DNA of 64,000 bases from Azospirillum fermentarium (GTDB lineage: Bacteria; Pseudomonadota; Alphaproteobacteria; Azospirillales; Azospirillaceae), in the NCBI RefSeq assembly GCF_025961205.1, contig NZ_JAOQNH010000001.1:2194001-2258000 (forward strand). Reading direction: 5' to 3'. Both the position numbers and the translations under genes were made by a program. Positions within the stretch are counted from its first letter, which is position 1. The number at the start of each line of letters is the position of its first letter. The notes beneath the pieces are model-generated. The model did no database searches, was not told the origin of the DNA, and saw only the letters and a list, made by a program, of their open reading frames with translations. Positions 54,206 through 64,000 of this stretch are shown here, piece after piece.

Positions 54206-56031
54206 CGCCCGCCCTCCAGCGATTCACGCAGGGATTCAAGTTCCAGCCACCGTTCCTCCGCCGCTTCCAGCGCCGTCTGCTTCTCGTGCAGGGTGGTGCC
54301 GGCCTTCTCGAACCGGGCGGGGTTGCGGGTGAACAGGGCCGGGTCGGCCAGTTCGGTTTCCAGCGCCGCGATCTCCTTGCCCAGCGTGTCCATGCGGGCG
54401 GGAAGCTCGTCCAGTTCGCGCTGGTCCTTGTAGCTCAGCTTTCCGCGGGGCTTGGGTGCGGCGGGCGCCGTGTCGGCGGGTTTGGCCCTGGGTGCCGCGG
54501 CGGGCTTGGCCGCCTCCGGTGCCGGGCGCTGGAGCAGGTAGTCGCTGTAGCCGCCGGCGTATTCGGCCACCACCCCGTTGCCCTCCACCGCGATGGTGGA
54601 GGTGACCAGACGGTCGAGGAAGTCGCGGTCGTGGCTGACCAGCAGCAGCGTGCCCTGATAATCGCTCAGCACCTCTTCCAGCAGGTCCAGCGTGTCGATG
54701 TCCAGATCGTTGGTGGGTTCGTCGAGGATCATCAGGTTGGACGGGCGGGCGAACATGCGGGCCAGCAGCAGCCGGTTGCGCTCACCGCCCGACAGCGCCT
54801 TGACCGGGCTGTCCAACTGGCGGGTGTCGAACAGGAAATCCTTGATGTAGCCGGCCACGTGGCGGGGATTGCCGTTGACCATCACCTTGTCGCCGCCGTG
54901 GGGGCACAGCACCCGGCGGATGGTGTCGTCGGGGTCCAGCCCCTCCCGCCGCTGGTCGAACGTGATGGTTTCCAGATTGGTGCCCAGCTTGATGGTGCCG
55001 CTGTCGGGGGCGATCTGGCCGGTCAGGATCTTCAGCAGGGTGGTCTTCCCCGCCCCGTTGGGGCCGATCAGCCCGATGCGGTCGCCGCGCAGGATGCGGG
55101 TGGTGAAGCCCTTGACGATGGGCTTCGGCCCCTCGTCGGTCTGGAAGGTCTTAGAGACGTCCTCCGCCTCGATCACCATGCGGCCGCTGCGTTCGGCCTC
55201 GGCCACCGCCAGCTTGGCCTGCTGCCCGCCCTTGATGCGCTCCGCCCGGTCGGTGCGGAGCTGGAGCAGGGCGCGCACACGGCCCATGTTGCGGGTGCGG
55301 CGGGCGGAGATCCCCTCCCGCAGCCACTTCATCTCGCCCTCGATCTTACGGTCCAGCTTGTGGGCCGCGGCCTCGTCGGCCTCGAACACCTCCTGCTGCC
55401 AGGCTTCGAAGTCCTTGAACGGGCGGTCGCTGGGGCGCAGGGCGCCGCGGTCCAGCCACAAGGTGCGCTTGGCCAGCCGGTTCAGGAACGCGCGGTCGTG
55501 GCTGATGAGCAGCAGGCCGCCGCGGTAGGCCGCCAGCTCCTCTTCCAGCCATTGGATGGTCGGCAGGTCCAGGTGGTTGGTGGGCTCGTCCAGCAGCAGC
55601 ACGTCGGGGTCGCCCACCAGCGCGCGGGCCAGCGCCGCGCGCCGCGCCTCGCCCCCCGACAGCGTGGTGGGGGACAGGTGGCCGGGAAGCTGGAGCCGGT
55701 CGAGCACCGCGTCCACCCGGTGCGCCTCGTCCTGTTCCGGGGCGGGCAGGCCGGCGGCCACGTAATCGTGGACGGTGGCGAAGCGGCTGAAATCCGGCTC
55801 CTGCGGCAGATAGGCGATGCGGGAACCGGGCTGGACGAAGCGGTCGCCGCCGTCCGCCGCGATTTCCCCCGACAGCACCTTCATCAGCGTGGATTTGCCC
55901 GAGCCGTTGCGCCCGACCAGGCACGCCTTGTCCCCGCGGGACACGGCGAGATCGAGTCCTTCGAACAGCGGGCGCCCGCCGAAGGTGACGGAGACGCCCT
56001 GCAGCGCGACGATGGGAGCGGGAGGAGCCAT
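54202..56031 (-). CDS. uup: ABC-F ATPase Uup
   Basis: 609 residues, two ABC cassettes without membrane segments. First cassette: LVGRNGSGKSTLMKVLSG, LSGGEARRAALARALVG, LLLDEPTNHLD; second: LIGPNGAGKTTLLKILTG, LSGGERNRLLLARMF, MILDEPTNDLD. The C-terminal coiled coil (LPARMDTLGKEIAALETELA) distinguishes Uup from EttA/YbiT. ABC-F proteins act on ribosomes; Uup also affects transposon excision and tolerance to competition. ATG 56031. Confidence 0.93.
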   Translation of the reverse strand: MAPPAPIVALQGVSVTFGGRPLFEGLDLAVSRGDKACLVGRNGSGKSTLMKVLSGEIAADGGDRFVQPGSRIAYLPQEPDFSRFATVHDYVAAGLPAPEQDEAHRVDAVLDRLQLPGHLSPTTLSGGEARRAALARALVGDPDVLLLDEPTNHLDLPTIQWLEEELAAYRGGLLLISHDRAFLNRLAKRTLWLDRGALRPSDRPFKDFEAWQQEVFEADEAAAHKLDRKIEGEMKWLREGISARRTRNMGRVRALLQLRTDRAERIKGGQQAKLAVAEAERSGRMVIEAEDVSKTFQTDEGPKPIVKGFTTRILRGDRIGLIGPNGAGKTTLLKILTGQIAPDSGTIKLGTNLETITFDQRREGLDPDDTIRRVLCPHGGDKVMVNGNPRHVAGYIKDFLFDTRQLDSPVKALSGGERNRLLLARMFARPSNLMILDEPTNDLDIDTLDLLEEVLSDYQGTLLLVSHDRDFLDRLVTSTIAVEGNGVVAEYAGGYSDYLLQRPAPEAAKPAAAPRAKPADTAPAAPKPRGKLSYKDQRELDELPARMDTLGKEIAALETELADPALFTRNPARFEKAGTTLHEKQTALEAAEERWLELESLRESLEGGR

Positions 56032-56076
56032 GATGGTTACACTGTTTTCCGTTGTCGGGCGGGGGGAGAGGGCGCG

Positions 56077-56814
56077 TTACGGCGCCGTCCGCCGGCTTTT
56101 CTGAATGGCGTCGTAGGCGGCGTTGACCGCGGCCAGACGGTCGGTGGCGAGGTCGATGAATTCCTGCGGCAGCCCCTGGGCGATCAGCCGGTCGGGGTGG
56201 TGCTCCTGCACCAGCCGGCGGTGGGCGGCCTTCACCGCCGCGGCGTCCGCGCCGGGGGCCACCCCCAGCACGGTGTAGGGGTCGGCGGCGCGGTCGCAGG
56301 TGACGCAATGCTCGGCCATGATGCGGCGGAAGTCGCCGTCGCCGAACCCGAAGATGGATGCCACGGCGCGCAGATAGGCCACCTCGCTCTCGTGCACCTC
56401 GCCGTCGGCCTCGGCGATGCGCAGCAGGCTTTCCAGCAGGTCTTCCAGCACCGGGTCGCGGGGGCTGAAGAGGGAGGCGATCTGCCGGGCATAGACCTCG
56501 AACCCGGCGCTGTCGCGGCGGGCGAGGTCGAACACCCGGCCCACGTTGCCCATCTCCTCCGGCGGGACGTCGAACAGGCGCTTGAAGGTGTCCACCTCGA
56601 CCCGTTTCACGGTGCCGTCGGCCTTGGCCATCTTGGCCGACAGCACGATCACGCCGATGGTGAAGGCGATGGAGCGGGTGCCGTCCGCGCCCTCCGGCCC
56701 GGGATCGCTCATGCGGTCCACCGCGTGGCCGGCGGCTGCCCCCAGAAGCGCGCCCAGCGGACCGCCGATGGCGAACCCCGCCGCCCCGCCCAGGATCTTG
56801 CCCCAAATGCTCAT
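56077..56814 (-). CDS. TerB-like protein with C-terminal J domain (DjlA-like)
   Basis: 245 residues. A Gly/Ala-rich N-terminal hydrophobic stretch (GAAGFAIGGPLGALLGAAAG) may insert in or contact the membrane; a TerB-like all-helical domain follows (about 40-165) and a C-terminal DnaJ domain (about 180-243) with the HPD tripeptide in QEHHPDRL. The layout matches DjlA-type co-chaperones, which stimulate DnaK. ATG 56814 (MSIWGKILGG) is preferred; the frame extends 28 codons upstream. Confidence 0.9.
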   Translation of the reverse strand: MSIWGKILGGAAGFAIGGPLGALLGAAAGHAVDRMSDPGPEGADGTRSIAFTIGVIVLSAKMAKADGTVKRVEVDTFKRLFDVPPEEMGNVGRVFDLARRDSAGFEVYARQIASLFSPRDPVLEDLLESLLRIAEADGEVHESEVAYLRAVASIFGFGDGDFRRIMAEHCVTCDRAADPYTVLGVAPGADAAAVKAAHRRLVQEHHPDRLIAQGLPQEFIDLATDRLAAVNAAYDAIQKSRRTAP

Positions 56815-57052
56815 CGCCCACGCGCCCTTGCCATAACGTCCGGCGGCACGATAGCCGCCCGCGGGGCCGCCGCCAACTGTTGCCGCGATATCACGCATGC
56901 GTCACAAACTTTCGGGACCGGGGATGACAAATGTCTGCACCCTGTTTATGTTGCAATGCATCAAAGCCACCCGGCCAAACGGGGGCATCACCTTGGGAAT
57001 GGACGCCCTGAGACGTGTGTCATTCGACACCCGTAATCAGGAGCATGTTGTT

Positions 57053-57622
57053 ATGCCTGTGTACCGTAAGCTGCTGCCGGCGGAAATCAGCCGGTACCGC
57101 GATCATCTTTTACGCCTGAGCCGGGCCGACCGGCACGCGCGTTTCTCCGGCACCGTATCCGACGATGTGATCGAAAACCATTGCCGCAACCTGGACTGGA
57201 CCCGCACGATTCTGATCGGGGCGTTCCATCAGGGTGTGTTGCGCGGGGCGGTGGAGCTGTGCACCGACCGCCTGCTGTGGCCCGATTCCGCCGAACTGGC
57301 CATCAGCGTGGAAAAGGACTTCCAGGAGATGCGCATCGGCTCGGCCCTGGTGCGCCGGGCGCTGACCATCGCGCGCAACCGTTCGATCACCACCATCGCC
57401 ATCATCTGCCAGTCCACCAACCGCCGCATGCGGGCCCTGGCCCGCCGTTACGGCGGCAAGGCCGAGATCGACGGCGGCGAGGTCATCGCCACCATCCCGT
57501 TGGAATCGGCGGATCAGTTCTCCCTGGCCCTGGAAGCGCTGGAGGACAGCACCAACGCCGTGGGGGCCGTGCTGGACGGGCTGCAGGCGGCCACCGCCTG
57601 GACCGAACGGCGGGCGGCGTAA
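57053..57622 (+). CDS. GNAT-family N-acetyltransferase
   Basis: 189 residues. GNAT fold with the acetyl-CoA-binding motif A region AELAISVEKDFQEMRIGSAL followed by VRRALTIARNRSITTIAIIC; the N-terminal YRDHLLRLSRADRHARFSG is seen in a group of alphaproteobacterial GNATs. Substrate unknown. ATG 57053 has an AGGAG site at good distance; the frame is open upstream to 56897 without GNAT features. Confidence 0.9.
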   Translation: MPVYRKLLPAEISRYRDHLLRLSRADRHARFSGTVSDDVIENHCRNLDWTRTILIGAFHQGVLRGAVELCTDRLLWPDSAELAISVEKDFQEMRIGSALVRRALTIARNRSITTIAIICQSTNRRMRALARRYGGKAEIDGGEVIATIPLESADQFSLALEALEDSTNAVGAVLDGLQAATAWTERRAA

Positions 57623-57734
57623 CAAGGGAAGGGCGTAGGTACAAAGTATTACGCTCTTCTGTTGACCTTCGCGTCTGAATAGCGACACTCCTTCCCGGTT
57701 GTTTTCCAATGGACTGGACGGGAAGAGGCGGCGG

Positions 57735-61379
<3,645 letters not shown>

Positions 61380-61447
61380 CGGCGCGGGGGCAGGGCGGAA
61401 GGGGCTGAGCCGGGGGCGGGTTTGCCTTCCGGTCCGGCCGCGGCGGT

Positions 61448-64000
61448 TCAGGACCGCGGTCGTTCGAGGCGGCGGATCATGGCCGCGGCAAAGGCCCGGT
61501 CATCGGGACCGAGGTCTGCGATCCGTTGCGCAAACTCGTCGAATGTCCACGTTGTCGGCTCCCCGTTCAACGCGGCGGCAAGATCGTCGGCGCGTTCCTT
61601 GTGCTCTGGTGTCGGTGCGGCAAGCCAGGTGAGGAAGGCAACGGCGGCGAGTCTGCCCGGATTTGTTTCGGGTGAGGTGAGCAGGATGTCGCTTTCTTCA
61701 AGCGCGTCATCAAACCTTCCCGCAACCACCAGCCACCCCATCCGGGCTTCTCTTGCAAGCTGCACCAGTTCGCGGATTTCGGGGTGTTGATCGTCTGCGA
61801 AGCGTTCGTTCACGGTGTCATAGGCGCTGGGGTCGTTGTCGCGCTCGGCAATGTCATAGGCCTTGTTGAAGGCCGCCTTGGCCGCCCATTCGCGGGCCTG
61901 CGGGTGTTGATCGTCGGCGAAGCGTTGGATCACGGTGTCATAGGCGCTGGGGTCGTTGTCGCGCTCGGCAATGTCATAGGCCTTGTTGAAGGCCGCCGTG
62001 GCCGCCTGTTCGCGGGCCTGCGGGTGTTGATCGTCGGCGAAGCGTTGGATCACGGTGTCATAGGCGCTGGGGTCGTTGTCGTGCTCAGCGATACGATGAG
62101 CCTTGTTGAAGGCCGCCCTGGCCGCCTCTTCGCGGACCTGCGGGTGTTGATCGTCGGCGAAGCGTTGGATCACGGTGTCATAGGCGCTGGGGTCGTTGTC
62201 GCGCTTGGCGATACGATGGGCCTTGTTGAAGGCTGCCTTGGCCGCCTGTTCGCGGGCCTGCGGGTGTTGATCGTCGGCGAAGCGTTGGATCACGGTGTCA
62301 TAGGCGCTGGGGTCGTTGTCGTGCTCAGCGATACGATGAGCCTTGTTGAAGGCCGCCTTGGCCGCCTCTTCGCGGACCTGCGGGTGTTGATCGTCGGCGA
62401 AGCGTTGGATCACGGTGTCATAGGCGCTGGGGTCGTTGTCGCGTCCAGCGATATGCTCGGCAAACATGAACATTGCTTGTGAAATCCATTCACCCTCATG
62501 TTTTGGTAACGCAGCAACGCTTTCTACCTTTAACATGTCCGATAAGCCATTCCCGAAACCAGGAATGAGCGATCCACGTAATTTTATTGGAGTTCTTTCC
62601 AAGTAGTGATGTGAAGCTTCTGAGCCTTTTTGAATTAAACGCAAAACTTTATCAGCATGACACTGGCATCCAAAAGTTGAAAAATTAATTAATTCGATGA
62701 TGAGATTATATTCTTCACGGAAGAGATTTTTGAATTCATTTAATTCATCAGTGAATATATCGATTAATCCAATTAATTGATAATAAAATAAATTTGATAG
62801 ATTTTGAAAAATTCCGATTTTTTGATACAATGGAAGAGAAAGAGAATACAGCGCTTTCTCCCCAACCTGACGGGCCAGATCAGGGTCTGGATTGGCCGAT
62901 GACAGGGGCGTGATGCAAGCTTGGAACGTATCAAGAATATCACAGGCTTCCGTGCCACCGATCAAGCGCCGCAACGCCCTGCTCAGCGACCGTGCAAAGC
63001 GGTTCGTGCCGCCCAGAGCATTGGCGCGCTGCCCAAGCCGCGCGATCCGTTCATAGCGCAGGGCGGGCCTTTGCTCGGCGAGAAGGAACATAACCAGGGG
63101 GATGTCCGATAAGAGATCGTGCCCCAGCCGCCATTCCGTGCCCTCCCCGGATGGTGTCTGGGACACCCACCCCTGGCGTTGAAGATTGTCGGAGGCGGCA
63201 CGCAGTTCTTTGGGGAGGGCATCACGCAGGTCCGTGCCGAAGGGGTAAAGACACAGAAGCGTGATGAAATCCTCCGGCTCAAGGGAATCGCCGATATGCT
63301 GGCGCAAGCGTCGGGTCAGCCATGCGCCGTCATCCCGGCCGATGCCGGTTGCGTCGGTGACGCCGTGTTTTTCGAAATCATAAGCGGCCAGCGACGCGAT
63401 GACGGGCACATCCAGCCCCGCAAGCTCGTGCCGGAGGGATTCCGGCACACCGCCCGCTTGCAGAATTTGGGCACAGACATGTTCCCGCCAGGGCTTCAGG
63501 CTGTCGTCGTTCAGGGAGATGTCCTGGCACGCGCGCGCGTTGAGATAGCGGGGGCCGGTCTTCGCCAGACCATCCACGCTTATGGTGCGTGATGTCGTGA
63601 TCAGAAAGGCGAAACCACCGCTTTCCCGGATGACCGTCTGGTGGATCGCGTCGTATTGGCCGCTCAATTCCTCCATATAGTCGATCAGGAAAAGGATCGT
63701 CTTGTTTTCATCCTTGGCTTTTTGAATGAGGGCGCGGACCCCCTCGGCGGTGGCGTCCCGCTGGATCAGCACGCCCCGGTGGCCGGACGCGCGCCAAAGT
63801 TCCAGGGCCAGGCGGGTCTTGCCCAGCCCGCCGTCGCCGGTGATGACCAGGGGATGTTCGTAATCCTCAAGCCGTTGCAGCAGCGCTTCGATGGTCGGGC
63901 CGTCGGTGGCCGGGACATAGGCCTGCCGGTCGGGCCGCAGGCGGGCGCGCAGGCCGGTGTCGCCCGCCAGCCAGTCCGGGGATTCGAAACCGGGGGGAAG
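61448..64000 (-). CDS. STAND-type P-loop NTPase with TPR-like repeats (N-terminus outside window)
   Basis: 850 visible residues; the frame runs off the right edge with no start codon seen. Walker A GDGGLGKTRLALELW (visible residues 55-69) and Walker B TILFLIDYMEEL (Asp107) are followed by a sensor-like FAFLITTSRTISV and a winged-helix-like region (150-290): a STAND/NB-ARC-type NTPase. A divergent central segment (about 330-500) is AT-rich at DNA level. Six nearly identical 40-residue repeats (AYDTVIQRFADDQHPQVREE, about 514-750) resemble bacterial TPR repeats that serve as ligand sensors. The effector domain, if any, would be N-terminal and beyond the edge. Function unknown; related architectures act in phage defence or signalling. 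Confidence 0.85.
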   Translation of the reverse strand, partial: LPPGFESPDWLAGDTGLRARLRPDRQAYVPATDGPTIEALLQRLEDYEHPLVITGDGGLGKTRLALELWRASGHRGVLIQRDATAEGVRALIQKAKDENKTILFLIDYMEELSGQYDAIHQTVIRESGGFAFLITTSRTISVDGLAKTGPRYLNARACQDISLNDDSLKPWREHVCAQILQAGGVPESLRHELAGLDVPVIASLAAYDFEKHGVTDATGIGRDDGAWLTRRLRQHIGDSLEPEDFITLLCLYPFGTDLRDALPKELRAASDNLQRQGWVSQTPSGEGTEWRLGHDLLSDIPLVMFLLAEQRPALRYERIARLGQRANALGGTNRFARSLSRALRRLIGGTEACDILDTFQACITPLSSANPDPDLARQVGEKALYSLSLPLYQKIGIFQNLSNLFYYQLIGLIDIFTDELNEFKNLFREEYNLIIELINFSTFGCQCHADKVLRLIQKGSEASHHYLERTPIKLRGSLIPGFGNGLSDMLKVESVAALPKHEGEWISQAMFMFAEHIAGRDNDPSAYDTVIQRFADDQHPQVREEAAKAAFNKAHRIAEHDNDPSAYDTVIQRFADDQHPQAREQAAKAAFNKAHRIAKRDNDPSAYDTVIQRFADDQHPQVREEAARAAFNKAHRIAEHDNDPSAYDTVIQRFADDQHPQAREQAATAAFNKAYDIAERDNDPSAYDTVIQRFADDQHPQAREWAAKAAFNKAYDIAERDNDPSAYDTVNERFADDQHPEIRELVQLAREARMGWLVVAGRFDDALEESDILLTSPETNPGRLAAVAFLTWLAAPTPEHKERADDLAAALNGEPTTWTFDEFAQRIADLGPDDRAFAAAMIRRLERPRS
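61781..62455 (-). repeat. Tandem 120-bp coding repeats (about 5.6 copies)
   Basis: Six near-identical units of 120 bp encode the 40-residue repeats of the STAND-type protein. Units differ by only a few bases; the block 62041-62160 and the block 62281-62400 differ at a single position, pointing to a recent two-unit (240-bp) duplication. The outermost units are most divergent. Confidence 0.92.

Noticed and set aside
56897..57052. Upstream in-frame extension of the GNAT gene
   Set aside because: No ribosome site and no GNAT similarity; it overlaps the upstream region of the divergent TerB-J gene.
61781..62455. Regular repeats as a possible CRISPR array
   Set aside because: The unit is 120 bp, the copies are contiguous with no unique spacers, and they keep an open reading frame.
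61784..62482. Long plus-strand reading frame across the repeat array
   Set aside because: It is the antisense of the tandem repeats; composition and motifs fit only the minus-strand STAND-type protein.
63960..64000. GGATTCGAAACC-like tRNA T-loop
   Set aside because: It lies in the open coding frame of the STAND-type protein and no cloverleaf can be formed around it.

Overview
This GC-rich window looks like a chromosome segment of an alphaproteobacterium, most likely an Azospirillum-type member of the Rhodospirillales. The reasons are a complete alphaproteobacterial dcw cluster with a long-linker FtsZ, a CckA-type hybrid kinase at the end of a flgBC-fliE-fliQR-flhB run, an rplM-rpsI-argC block, a class I PHA synthase and a prkA-yeaH-spoVR stress cluster. 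No insertion sequence, integrase, CRISPR array, tRNA or rRNA was found. The placement is inferred from gene content, not from a search.

Left part (1-30.5 kb): a truncated PAS histidine kinase and a PaaI-type thioesterase; rplM-rpsI with a recognisable promoter and a strong terminator; argC; a gamma-class carbonic anhydrase-like protein; an exported OmpA-domain protein; two tiny overlapping genes of unknown function; a PocR-domain hybrid kinase; PHA synthase phaC (minus strand); a small lipoprotein; a phospholipase C-like phosphoesterase; spoVR, yeaH and prkA (minus strand); a single-receiver response regulator; a DUF4743-type Nudix protein; gluQRS; a 55-residue hypothetical; an esterase; an HNH nuclease; a YkgJ-type cysteine cluster protein; an MscS channel with a cyclic-nucleotide domain; then cckA, flhB, fliR, fliQ, fliE, flgC and flgB on the minus strand.

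Middle part (30.7-52.6 kb): lpxC, then the division and cell-wall cluster, all on the minus strand. In transcription order it reads rnpB, mraZ, rsmH, ftsL, ftsI, murE, murF, mraY, murD, ftsW, murG, an unnamed 83-residue ORF, murC, murB, ddl, ftsQ, ftsA, ftsZ, a terminator, lpxC, a second terminator, and then the flagellar operon. Most junctions overlap by 4 bases or are spaced by a few, implying translational coupling. The 0.7-kb region ahead of mraZ carries four TGGGN boxes at exact 10-bp spacing over a candidate core promoter (MraZ autoregulation), a distal pair of the same boxes, back-to-back consensus DnaA boxes and a cluster of GANTC sites. RNase P RNA lies just upstream.

Right part (52.6-64 kb): an AmpD-type amidase, an EamA-family exporter, the ABC-F ATPase uup, a TerB-J-domain protein, a GNAT acetyltransferase, a fused HyuA-HyuB (5-oxoprolinase-like) enzyme and, running off the edge, a STAND-type P-loop NTPase with six nearly identical 40-residue TPR-like repeats and an AT-rich internal segment. 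This last gene is the best candidate for an accessory, possibly defence-related, system. Its N-terminal domain lies outside the window.
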